From the NCBI GenBank assembly GCA_009746045.1, contig RPFO01000246.1, positions 72,501 through 134,500 on the forward strand: a stretch of 62,000 bases of DNA, read 5' to 3'. Origin of the DNA: Mesostigma viride (taxonomy: Eukaryota; Streptophyta; Mesostigmatophyceae; Mesostigmatales; Mesostigmataceae). Below the pieces are notes generated by a model. The model searched no databases and had not been told where the DNA came from. It was given only the letters and a program-made list of their open reading frames with translations. Positions 53,053 to 62,000 of this stretch are shown piece by piece; positions within the stretch are counted from its first letter, which is position 1; each line of letters begins with the position of its first letter. A program made the position numbers and the translations under genes.

Positions 53053-56000
53053 CTAAATGCTATGCATAATAAAACACGAGTCACTTGGTAAATAAAACAT
53101 GCCGCGTACAGCCCGCTGCCGCTTTATCGTCTGCCTCTCTCTCCTATACTTGGGCTGCGCTGGAGGCCTGGCATGTGATCTAGTTGAGTCCTGCGCTGCT
53201 CCATTGTCGATCACTACTTGCAGCAGCACACCCTTGGTCTTGCCCTTCTTGTTCGAGGCCAGGCGCCCATCCGCATGCGTGGATGTGGGGGGGGGCTGGC
53301 ATGCATGCGTGGGTGTGGGGGGGGGCTGGCATGCATGCGTGGGTGTGTGGGGGGGCTGGCATGCGATGTGTGGGTGTGGTGGGGAGCTGGCATGCATACG
53401 TGGGTATGGGGGGGGCTGGCATGCATGCGTGGGTGTGGGGGGGGCTGGCATGCATGCGTGGGTGTGGGGGGGGGCTGGCATGCAATGTGTGGGTGTGGTG
53501 GGGAGCTGGCATGCATACGTGGGTATGGGGGGGGGCTGGCATGCATGCGTGGGTGTGTGAGGGGGCTGGTATGCATGTGTGGGTGTGTGTGGGGGACATG
53601 GCATGCATGCGTGTGGGGGGGGGGAACTGGCATGCATGCGTGGGGGGGGGGGGGCTGGCATGCATGCGTGGGTGTGGGGGGGGAGCTGGCATGCATGCGT
53701 GTGTGGGGGGGGGGGCTGGCATGCATGCGTGGGTGTCTGGGGGGGCTGGTATGCATGCGTGGGTGTGGGGGGGGGCTGGCATGCATGCGTGGGTGTGGGG
53801 GGGCCTGGCATGCATGCGTGGGTGTGGGGGGGGGGCTGGCATGCATGCGTGGGTGTGGGGGGGGCTATAGCATGCATGCGTGGGTGTGGGGGGGGGCTGG
53901 CATGAATGCGTGGGTGTGGGGGGGGGGCTGGCATGCATGCGTGGGTGTCTGGGGGGGCTGGCATGCATGCGTGCGTGTGCGGGGGGGGCTGGCATGCATG
54001 TGTGGGGGGGGGTGGGGGCTGGCATGCATGCGTGGGTGGGGGGGGGGGCTGGCATGCGTGCGTGGGTGTAGGGGGGGCTGGCATGCGTGCGTGGGTGTGG
54101 GGGGGGGCTGGCATGCATGCGTGGGTGTGGGGGGGGGCTAGCATGCACACTGTGGCTACCTTGCTGGTGTCACCTTCCCTCAACAGGTCTTCTATTTTGT
54201 TAAAATCCGTTAACACGCGCTTGACTTTCGTTGCATTTTCCTTGAAGTTGCCATGGCCGGCACCTTCCCTGCGGCTGATCGGCTGCGCCCTCCCCTACTA
54301 CACCGTCCGCATTAGTAGTTTTAAATAAATAATTAGCTTCTGGAAAATGTTCTGGCTGAAAACCATAAAAAAAACAAAAGAAAATTAATTAATTAACTCC
54401 GGGGGCTGAGGACTGGACTCAACAAACAAATAAACAAAATTAATTAATTAACTCATGTGGGCACGGGGTCGTCGCCCTGTGAGAAAACAAACAAACATAA
54501 TGTACGTATTATATAATATAAAGTACATAAAACCTTCGAAAATACCTTGGACAGGCGGGGAACATGAAATATCGTGAAAATCGAAAAAAAAAAACGCGAG
54601 ACGCAGGCCGAGCGCGGGGTGAGGCGCGAACTTCACCTTAACAACATGCGCAGTGAATGTCTCCCCCCTGCCGGCGGCCGAGTGCTGCAGTCTAGATACT
54701 TATGGGCCTTGAGCAGTTATATACATCGATTCCTTACGGAATCGACACTAAGCGCTTAGTGTCGATTCCGTAAGGAATCGATGTATATAACTAAGACTGT
54801 TGCGACACGCCGGCATCCCGGGTTCGAATCTCGCTAGGATCGTTCCGGGGGTGGATTTTTCGCCTAGAAATGCGAATAACGTTGCGGACGCTAATCGTTC
54901 AGCCTAATATGTTAATCGAATAAGGCAAGTGCTCTCCGCTGACTAGGCAGAGTACCTGCGCTAGCTATTCGACTGATATGGTATGCTCAACCGGCTAATC
55001 ATCTGTGTTGATCGACGTCGCTCCGAAAATCGGCTAAGTCCCCGAAATCGGCTAATTTCCACGCGATGTCTCGCTATAATCGACTAGGCCTAGTTCGGTG
55101 GCTCGCTGGGCGCCGAGTATGATAGGCCGCTGGCCTCTGACCCCCTGTCGACTAGGAAATTTCGACAATCGAATAAGGAAAATTCGATAATCGACTAGGA
55201 AAGTTCGATGGTCGAATAGGCAACTTCGATAATCGAATAGCCAATTCGATGACCCGACTAGTATCGGCCTTAGCCTTGCCGGCGCAAGCAAAAGTTTTAG
55301 TTATATACATCGATTCCTTACGGAATCGACACTAAGCGCTTAGTGTCGATTCCATAAGGAATCGATGTATATAACTTGAGCAATTAAATAGGGTATCACT
55401 GACCTGAGACCTCCACTGACTATACCTTGTGGCCGCCGAAAGGGGGGCCGCCGGGCCGGTTGGGGACGGCGTGTACCATATCTACCAAACAAACAAAAGA
55501 AATTTAATTAAATAAGTACCCACGTGCCTTGAACGGCTGCAGGACAAACAAACAAACAATCGGGGTTCTCTGAACATAGTTTCTTTATAGTGATACGGAA
55601 GGGGAGCCGCTGATGCTAGGTGAAATAGAGCTGGGTGATGTGATCGTAATAAGGTTGATTAGGCTTCTAGTGTACGAGTATTACGGAAGATATGGCCTAA
55701 TTGTTGCGGCCCATACCTTGACGGTGTGCTGAGTACCTTGACGACGGATTTTTGCGTCTAGGTTCTCCTAGCAGATCTGTGATTGCGGACGGGTTTGCAA
55801 CAGGCAATATCTGAAGTAAAACTTGACGGCTAAAACTGTTTAGAGGCCGTTGCCGGATCTGGCCGTTGGTAGAGAGCCGTTGGCCTTGAAACACGATAAA
55901 AGCTTGCTCACCTAGCTCATGGCGGTCTCTTTTGTTTTAACGAAGGCGGCGACAGGGGTCAGGGGCAGCGTAGCTGACGCCCAGAATTCCTTTCTGCAAA

Positions 56001-59000
56001 GCGGCTGGGATGCCGAAGCCCGGGCGGAAGCCAGGTTCGACAGGTGCTGGGAAGCAATTACCGAAAGCTAATCCCGAGGTGCCGACAGCTACTAAACAGA
56101 CGGGAAAGGGCCGACTAGGCTGGCCGACGCAGAAGAAAAGGCTCCATCAGGAGCTCTCCACTTGCTCGGGCCTGCCTGAAGTGTGCGCTGCCTTTGAGGC
56201 GGTCCTCGGGACCGACTGGGTAACTACTGTCAGCCGGTGGTCTGCGGCCCAGCTGGAGTCCGTCGTTGGACTGCTGGTCGACCACGTGGACGGGCCTGAA
56301 ATTCTGGCAGCAGCGGACCCAAACGAAGCGCTAGTGGCAGCCCTCCAAAGCGCCCGGGACTTGGCGGACTCGGACGAAGAGGAGATGCAGCCACCACGCC
56401 GGCCCACGAAAGGGGCGAAAAAGGGGACGAAAAAAGTCGGAAGCCCAGCCCCGAGCAAGGGAAAGGCCGCGGGGGATGTGAGGGAGCAGCTCTTGGAGCT
56501 GGCGGCTATTATTGGCAAGCAGGGGCAGGCGGGCAAAGAAGAGGAGGAGGAGGAGGAGTCCGAGGAAGAGGATTTCCTGACGAAATTGAAGGATGCGCTG
56601 GCCGGGGCAGATGGGGCTTCCAGGAAGCCGAAAAAGACCAAAGGGGTGACGCTGCCCACTCGAGCACAAGTGGTGAATTGGAGGGTGCAAGAGAGAGTGC
56701 TCCCCGAGGTGCTCGAGGATGCCAACGACAATGGAGGGGGGATAAAGAGTTGGATCATGGCTACTCGCCAAGGGGGGTGGAGGAACCAGGAAAGCAGGAA
56801 GGTGGTCATGAACATCGCCCTGGCCATGGACACACTCTTCAAGGAGTTGGGGCCGGCAGCCGGGGAGTTGGCTGGGGTAGAGTATCTCATGAGGGTGGTG
56901 GCAGCCATGCTCCTAGTGGAGAGCCAGGGGTCAGGAGGGTGGAAGGTGGCTGGCCACCTCCTTGCTCTCAAGGAAGATGCCTCCTTGGTGAGCAACCCGG
57001 CCATGAAGATGGCCCTGCAAAGCGCCACGATGATGGAGAAGCTGGGCAAGGCCCAGCAAACCAAGTAAACACCGAAAGGGTAAACCGCTCCCCCTTCCCA
57101 CTGCCTCTTCCTACAATGCCTCTAAGCACTACGTGGGGGAGAGTGAGGTCAGCACGCAGACGCCAGCGTGCAACTCGCCGCCGCCGGACCTTCACTCTAC
57201 AACACAAGGTGATTACGTGGTTGAATTGGCTATGGCACGGGGGGGCAGACCCTCCGCCTAAATCTGGAGGCGCGTGCTCCAGAGGAACGGCGGAGGCCCT
57301 GAAAAGGGTCAAGAAGCACTGCGAGTGGTACAGTCGCCGCGTAACCGGCGTTGCGACAGGCCCCGCAGAAGGAAGTGATCTAATCTATGGGAAATGTAAT
57401 AAGTATGAACAACTTGTGGCGGAGCGGGTGAGTCTGCCGAAGCGCGAGGTGGCAGGAAAGGCGAAGCTGCTGGATTTGCTGGCGCTACGACCTAGTTGGC
57501 GAGAGGTGTACGCGAGCGAAGCCAACTGCATCAAGCCGGAGGTGGCTGCCAGTGCGAGGTATTGGAATGTACCTGCCCCCAGCCGAGGGTGCACCATGGC
57601 GGAGTGGGGCAAGTTGATGGGGAGGGCAGCGGACGTGGGGATGGTGGAGTTCCGAGAGACGCGGCCAAAGTGGGTAGACGGATGTTTTGGGGTGGCCAAA
57701 GGAGTGGGGGAGTTAAGGCTCATTGTGAATAAGAAGTTGGGGAACGCACTGTGGGTGGACCCCCCTAAGACGGTGTTACCCCACCTGGGCATATACTCGG
57801 AGGTCTATATCAAGGGTCGGTGCTACACGGCCAAGAGCGATCTGGTCTCGTATTACTATACCATCCAAGTGCCGGAGTGGTGGTGGGATTATCAAGGGCT
57901 ACCTGATGTGTGGTCCACCGATGTCGGGCTGCCGGGGCGGCGGAGGAGGGTGTGGCCAGTGCTGAAAGTGCTGGCCATGGGGCACTCCCACGCTGTAGCG
58001 CTAGGGGAAGCCATCCATGAGATGGTCCTCTATGCCACGGGCGCTTTGGATCCTAGACGGCAGGTGAACCGCCTCACAAGTGTAGGGGAGCTGACCGTGC
58101 TTCGGAATGCATGGGGTAACCCAACCGCCCTAGCCATCGAGTACAAGGAGGAGAGCACGAGGGAGATGCAAATCGACCTTGAGGACCCCCCTGCCCCTAT
58201 GGTATCCATCACTATTGATGACCTGGTGGTCAGCAATGGGCGCACGTGCGAGGCGGTGAATCGCTTAATCGCGAGTGCTATTGAAGACGGGTACGCGCCT
58301 AACAACCTTGTGCCCTCCAAGGACAAGACGATCATGGCTAGCCCGGAGGGGGAGGACGAGCTAGAAGCTCTGGGTGTTGTTCACCGGCGGGATGGGGTGT
58401 TGGAGCCGACAGCTAAGCAGCTCACCCTTGTGGTTGCGCACACTCGTGTACTCCTCGAGAGGGGACGCGCTACCGCTGAGGCGCTGGCGGCCGTCGTGGG
58501 CCGGTGGGTGTGGCTGCAGATGCTCAGCCGCACTTGCTTGTCCATATGGCAGCAGAGTTTTAAGTTCATCAACCTCAAGGGGTGGGGCCAGCGAACGCGA
58601 CCTTTGTGGCAAGGTGTGCGCGATGAGCTCGAGTGTGCCATGGCGTTGGCCCCCATGCTCCGTGTGGACCGGGGGGCTGCCCTGGCTCCGGTGGTGGTGG
58701 CCTCGGATGCGTCTAGTTTTGGGCAGGGGGTTGTCTACGCTGAGATGGCCCCAGCTGAGGTGACGGAATTAGCTCGGGCCCGGGAGGTGCGGGGTTACCC
58801 AACCCTCCTCACCCCAGGTGAGGCCATGTATGCCGGGCCTAGACCCTTGACCAAGGCCGCGGAAAAAGCCATCATCCACGGGCGATGGCGCGTCGGGATC
58901 AAGAGTCGCTGGCGCGATTCGACCATGCACATCAACGAGAAGGAAGTGCGGGCCGCTGTGAAGGGGGTGGAGCGCTCGGCCCGGAACCTCGGAACATGGG

Positions 59001-61688
59001 GTAAGCGGGTGGTGAGGTTAGTGGACTCCACTGCCGCTTTGGGCTGCTTGGCTAAAGGGCGTTCCTCTTCTTACCGGTTAAACAAGCAATGCCGCCGGTT
59101 GTGCGCTCTTACGTTGGTCACCGGCAGCCGCTCACAATGGGTCTGGACGCCAAGTGAGCTTCAGCCTGCGGATGGGCCTTCGCGGGGGCTTTCCATGGCT
59201 GCCTCGGTGGCCGGGTGGGTCCGCGATTTGACTCGCGAGGGTGTTCATCCCAATCCCGGGCCTCGGCTTGGCGCTAGCTACTTGACCCTTCTTGAGGGCA
59301 AGGTGAAGCCGGCTACTTTGATGGTTTACCATCGGGGTCTTAGGTCCTTTTTCGCATGGTGGGCGAGCCGGCGGGGTCGGGTTGGCAGCTTGTTGCGCGG
59401 CTTGACGATAGAGGAATACTATTGCGAGTATGTCGCTTGGGCGCACTCACGGTGTTACAGCCGCCAGTTGTGTGTCAATGCGCTTATGGGCCTGAATTTG
59501 TACTTCCCCCGGGAGGTGCGGGATTGGGCCTTGGCACGAAGTGTTTTGGCTGGCTGGCGCACGTTGGCACCCCCTCGTGCCCCCCCCCCATTCCATGGGA
59601 GGCTGCGTTTGCGCTTGCTTGTACTATGGTGCTCCAGCGGCAGCCTCGTGCGGCTATGATGGTCATCGTTATTTTCCAACAATACCTGCGGGTATCGGAG
59701 GCGCTCAACCTGTTGGTCGGCCATGTGCGCTTGCAGCCTGATGTTCGGTTGCGGGGTTCGCAGCGGGGCGCCTTGTTGTTGATGTCAGCTAAGACGGCTA
59801 AGGGGGAGGTGCAGTCTGTGGTGATCGAGGATGTCATGACTGAGACCCTCTTGCGGGCTTGTATGCGTGGCAAGGCGGCCTGGGAGCGGGTGTTCCCTTA
59901 CGATTATGCCCAGTTCAGCCGGGTTTGGCATCAGGCCACGCAAGCTTTGGGGGTCGACACGGTGTTTACCATTCACGGGCTGCGGCATGGGGGGGCTACC
60001 TATGATTTTTTGCGGCAGCGCAGCATGGCTGATATTCAGCATCGGGGTCGCTGGCGCAGCAGCAAAACTGTCGCCCACTATGTGGGATTGCACCGGAGCT
60101 TGGCCCTCACCCTTCCTGACGCCCTGGTTCGGGCTATCGCCGCCTGCCCCCCGCGCATTTGGCGGAGCGTCTTTTCTCTGCCTTCCTCTTAAGTTCCCTT
60201 CATTCTTGTCTTATGCGTCCACCGGTTTTTGTTTTGCCCCTGGCTTGGGTCGCCAGGGAGGGATGTAAGGGTAAGGCTAGCCTTTTTGGACATAAAGTGT
60301 TCCCATGGGTAAGGATGGCCAGTTGAGGGCCACTTCCCGATGTGCTCTACTTATTGTTTTAATAAAGAGTCTGGTTACCCTGGAGTTCCACGGTTAATAG
60401 AATCGGGGTTCTCTGAACATAGTTTCTTTATAGTGATACGGAAGGGGAGCCGCTGATGCTAGGTGAAATAGAGCTGGGTGATGTGATCGTAATAAGGTTG
60501 ATTAGGCTTCTAGTGTACGAGTATTACGGAAGATATGGCCTAATTGTTGCGGCCCATACCTTGACGGTGTGCTGAGTACCTTGACGACGGATTTTTGCGT
60601 CTAGGTTCTCCTAGCAGATCTGTGATTGCGGACGGGTTTGCAACAGGCAATATCTGAAGTAAAACTTGACGGCTAAAACTGTTTAGAGGCCGTTGCCGGA
60701 TCTGGCCGTTGGTAGAGAGCCGTTGGCCTTGAAACACGATAAAAGCTTGCTCACCTAGCTCATGGCGGTCTCTTTTGTTTTCCCACCCGCCCTCCCTGTG
60801 TGTTGCCTGTTTGGGGGTAAGGCTAGCCTTTTTGGACATAAAGTGTTCCCATGGGTAAGGATGGCCAGTTGAGGGCCACTTCCCGATGTGCTCTACTTAT
60901 TGTTTTAATAAAGAGTCTGGTTACCCTGGAGTTCCACGGTTAATAGAAAAGGTTTTAATAATAAAAACCCGGGACTCTAACTGGCTCCCAACAAACAATC
61001 CAGGGTTATTCGTAATGCAAATACGGCAAAAATTGACCCGTAAATATAAACTACTAATGCGGACGGTGTACGTGCTTGAACATTGTATAAAACGCCTCAT
61101 GGGGGCAAGGAGAGATAACAAAATATTTGTTCGCAAACGTTTTCCATCCCATGGCAGCAGCCGCCTTAAGATTGTACAAGACCTGCCACGGGCGGACGTT
61201 GACAGCGCAAAAATTCTGCAGCTTTAAGTCGCAGTTTACGCACTTGCTGGTGTGAATCGTGCGGGGCAGGCCGCCATACGTGAGATCGCCATCTGAGGTG
61301 CGCCGTCGTAGCTTGTCATGCACACTGGTAACAATACCGCAGGTTGCCTTGAATCCTTCGAATTCATGATGATCTGAGCAATACAATGAAGCATTGGGGG
61401 GAGGGGGGGGGCGGTGGATTTCAGGGGTTTTAGAGCTCCGAAGCACCCACTAGCAGATTTAACGAGGAAATAAACCGAACTGAAAATTTTTCGGGAAAAG
61501 CGAACGCCGAACGGTAACGCTAAAATAGACTTACCAACGAAGAGAAATTCGCTCTTATCGCACGCGGACCCAGTGGTGGATGGAGTAACACAACGGTGTA
61601 CTTTTTTGCATCTGCGGACAGCAGCCCGCAAAAGGGTCGGCAGGCTCGTACCCACCCCCGCGCGAATATTTTTTTCAGCTTGCAGCAC
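53053..61688 (-). CDS. unrecognised gene with a 6.8-kb transposon-filled intron (5' partial)
   Basis: Minus-strand exons in transcript order: >61688-61535, 61373-61082, 54268-54160 and 53295-53053 (TAG). The first junction is strong: donor GTAAGT, acceptor TATTGCTCAG, phases match (SEFLFV to DHHEFEGFK). The second exon encodes CVNCDLKLQNFCAVNVRPWQ and KTFANKYFVISPCPHEAFYT. Its donor (GTTCAA) is weak but in phase with the next exon, which encodes GHGNFKENATKVKRVLTDFN, then KIEDLLREGDTSK. The last exon encodes RLASNKKGKTKGVLLQVVID and a basic tail. I do not recognise the family; the Cys pairs could bind metal. The second intron contains the nested transposons and the third a minisatellite. It could be a transposon-derived ORF instead of a host gene. 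The upstream end is unresolved. Confidence 0.42.
53296..54140. repeat. minisatellite, about 28-bp GGCTGGCATGCATGCGTGGGTGT unit
   Basis: About 30 imperfect units with G-runs of variable length between GGCTGGCATGCATGCG and GTGGGTGT occupy the last intron of the minus-strand gene. It contains the SphI-like palindrome GCATGCATGC in most units. Strong G/C strand asymmetry makes all frames open, giving spurious Pro/His/Cys-rich ORFs. Confidence 0.95.
54716..55375. mobile_element. 660-bp element with palindromic termini and 7-bp target duplication
   Basis: Each end is a 76-bp palindrome starting GTTATATACATCGATTCC and ending GGAATCGATGTATATAAC, with centre AAGCGCTT. The left is perfect (54716-54791); the right (55300-55375) differs by one base. 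TTGAGCA lies directly outside both ends (54709-54715, 55376-55382). The interior (about 508 bp) has no ORF. It carries a polymerase III B-box-like GGTTCGAATCT at 54824-54834 and many TCGACTAGG / TCGAATAGG motifs at 55075-55260. Because each end is self-complementary, the ends are at once direct and inverted repeats. It does not match a superfamily I know. Confidence 0.82.
55560..55938 (+). repeat. split direct repeat A1
   Basis: 379 bp, starting TCGGGGTTCTCTGAACATAG and ending GGCGGTCTCTTTTGTTTT. I see no difference from A2 at 60403-60781. Confidence 0.92.
56010..57068 (+). CDS. retrotransposon ORF1 (Gag-like), 352 residues
   Basis: Starts MPKPGRKPGSTGAGKQL at the first ATG after A1 and ends with a TAA at 57066-57068. 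The N-terminus is basic and Pro/Gly-rich. Residues about 120-195 are highly charged and include a run of Glu (EEEEEESEEEDF), flanked by Lys-rich patches such as TKGAKKGTKK. The C-terminal third is helical (VVNWRVQERVLPEVLED, NQESRKVVMNIALAMDTLFK, MRVVAAMLLVESQGS). By position it is the structural, RNA-binding protein that packages the transcript. I see no zinc knuckle. The frame is intact. ORF2 begins about 50 bp downstream. Confidence 0.8.
   Translation: MPKPGRKPGSTGAGKQLPKANPEVPTATKQTGKGRLGWPTQKKRLHQELSTCSGLPEVCAAFEAVLGTDWVTTVSRWSAAQLESVVGLLVDHVDGPEILAAADPNEALVAALQSARDLADSDEEEMQPPRRPTKGAKKGTKKVGSPAPSKGKAAGDVREQLLELAAIIGKQGQAGKEEEEEEESEEEDFLTKLKDALAGADGASRKPKKTKGVTLPTRAQVVNWRVQERVLPEVLEDANDNGGGIKSWIMATRQGGWRNQESRKVVMNIALAMDTLFKELGPAAGELAGVEYLMRVVAAMLLVESQGSGGWKVAGHLLALKEDASLVSNPAMKMALQSATMMEKLGKAQQTK
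57116..60192 (+). CDS. retrotransposon ORF2: RT, RNase H and tyrosine recombinase, one -1 frameshift
   Basis: From ATG 57116 (MPLSTTWGRVRSARRR) the frame runs to 59659. The reverse transcriptase includes GVGELRLIVNKKLGN, YTAKSDLVSYYYTIQVP, and MVSITIDDLVVSNG, where IDDL takes the place of YADD as in DIRS-type enzymes. RNase H follows: VVASDASSFGQGV, HINEKEVRAAVKG, RLVDSTAALGCL, WTPSELQPADGPSRG. GVHPNPGP lies at the junction to the recombinase N-terminal domain (MVYHRGLRSFFAWWASRRG). At a run of ten C (59580-59589) the frame moves by -1 and the catalytic domain continues to 60192. It has all expected residues: R in YLRVSEALN, HGLRHGGAT, HRGRW, and Y in VAHYVGL. The frameshift may be a mutation in the homopolymer, an assembly error or programmed. 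Confidence 0.88.
60269..60402 (+). repeat. split direct repeat B1
   Basis: 134 bp, from GGGTAAGGCTAGCCTTTTTG to CACGGTTAATAGAA, directly abutting A2. Contains AATAAAG (60361-60367), a plausible polyadenylation signal. Confidence 0.9.
60403..60781 (+). repeat. split direct repeat A2
   Basis: 379 bp, no differences seen from A1 at 55560-55938. It lies between B1 and B2, with 33 bp of unique sequence before B2. Confidence 0.92.
60815..60948 (+). repeat. split direct repeat B2 (3' end of element)
   Basis: 134 bp, identical to B1 as far as I can read. MITE sequence resumes directly after it (AAGGTTTTAATAATAAAAA). Confidence 0.9.
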
Positions 61689-62000
61689 GTCGGCCGTAAA
61701 ATAGAAAAAAAAATATCATGAGCGATCGCACATCGCGGAGCATGTGCAGCAAAATTTTCCAGCGTTAATAATGCTTAAATGCCTCCATCAAGGTCACCGC
61801 CATTAAATCAGCCGACATAGCTTTTTGGCCACAATTTGCACCGAAATTTGGTCCGTACCGTCCAGCTCAGTCGGGCAAGTCGGAAAGATTTTTCCGGCCG
61901 GCTCTCCGCGGGAAAAATTTGACGTGGCTATGGCGGCCTATGCCTGGAAAGCATTAGCCCGTGTAAGATATGAGGGTCCCGGCCAGCAGAACCCGGAAAG
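61689..62000. other. window edge, no feature resolved
   Basis: AT-richer DNA upstream (on the minus strand) of the last exon called. It may hold the 5' exon or promoter of that gene, but I see no ATG in frame with the exon at 61535-61688. Confidence 0.35.

Larger units (their letters stand above)
55560..60948 (+). mobile_element. Ngaro/PAT-type tyrosine-recombinase retrotransposon
   Basis: Split direct repeats define it: A1 55560-55938, coding region, B1 60269-60402, A2 60403-60781, B2 60815-60948. A1/A2 (379 bp) and B1/B2 (134 bp) appear identical. This A1-ORFs-B1-A2-B2 order is characteristic of Ngaro- and PAT-like members of the DIRS order, which integrate through a circular intermediate using a tyrosine recombinase. 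No target duplication is seen at the MITE insertion point (AACAA on the left, AAGGTTTT on the right), as expected. There is no room for a methyltransferase domain between RNase H and recombinase, which favours Ngaro-like. The identical repeats indicate a young insertion. Confidence 0.9.
54301..61068. mobile_element. MITE family M1, copy split by nested insertions
   Basis: The ends are a perfect 21-bp inverted repeat beginning CACCGTCCGCATTAGTAG, with TA outside both (54299-54300, 61069-61070), as for Tc1/mariner-like elements. MITE sequence occurs at 54301-54464, 55386-55559 and 60949-61068 and aligns with 25311-25778. The segment 54465-54708 is extra relative to that copy. The gaps hold the palindromic element (54716-55375) and the tyrosine-recombinase retrotransposon (55560-60948). 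Confidence 0.88.

Noticed and set aside
53053-54216. Pro/His/Cys-rich ORFs of 210-390 residues
   Set aside because: They arise from the G-rich ~28-bp minisatellite. Only the two ends are kept as exons because their composition is normal and the splice phases agree.
54800-54850. Possible tRNA gene around GGTTCGAATCT
   Set aside because: No matching D arm or anticodon arm can be folded and the acceptor stem does not pair. Kept only as a B-box-like motif inside the palindromic element.
55560-60948. LTR retrotransposon
   Set aside because: Repeats are split (A1, B1-A2-B2) instead of simple long terminal repeats. There is a tyrosine recombinase in place of a DDE integrase, no aspartic protease motif seen, and no target duplication.

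Overview
This window is nuclear DNA from an intron-rich eukaryote. Exons are GC-rich, introns are long, splice sites follow GT/AG rules, and there are no bacterial operon features. The gene content suggests a flagellated (ciliated) protist, probably an alga. One gene encodes a very large coiled-coil protein ending in a CEP164-type WW module, and another is a SET-domain methyltransferase of the Rubisco-LSMT/SETD3 class. The species cannot be named from the sequence. I assembled gene models by hand, matching splice sites and reading phases; phases agree at almost every junction reported.

Layout. 1-5.1 kb: five exons of a leucine-rich-repeat protein gene (+), 5' end outside the window. 5.1-8.2 kb: an old LINE tail, then the last two exons of an unrecognised gene (-). 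8.2-16.1 kb: the SET methyltransferase gene (+), with a TA-flanked MITE, a minisatellite and a CT/TA microsatellite in its introns. 16-31 kb: a repeat-dominated interval made of LINE fragments from at least three families, a CACTA-like element, an intact MITE and a 590-bp AAGT array. 31.5-42.6 kb: a ten-exon gene (-) for a protein of about 1,858 residues with a DUF4347 domain, coiled coils and a C-terminal WW module. 44.0-45.7 kb: the 3' exons of a small gene (+) whose intron holds a 9-bp array. 46.9-52.05 kb: a full-length but decayed LINE with a 10-bp target duplication. 52.3-53.0 kb: a degenerate ~175-bp tandem repeat. 53.05-61.7 kb: an unrecognised gene (-) with a giant intron full of nested transposons.

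The nested intron is the most interesting part. A MITE with 21-bp terminal inverted repeats has been entered by two elements. One is a 660-bp element with a near-perfect 76-bp palindrome at each end and a 7-bp target duplication; I do not recognise its superfamily. The other is a 5.4-kb tyrosine-recombinase retrotransposon of the Ngaro/PAT type with split direct repeats (A1-ORFs-B1-A2-B2). A related MITE copy at 25.3 kb lacks both insertions and shows what the empty sites looked like.

The LINE families end in short tandem tails, (TTAA)n-like or (ACTT)n. This explains most of the TTAA and AAGT microsatellites as retrotransposon 3' ends.
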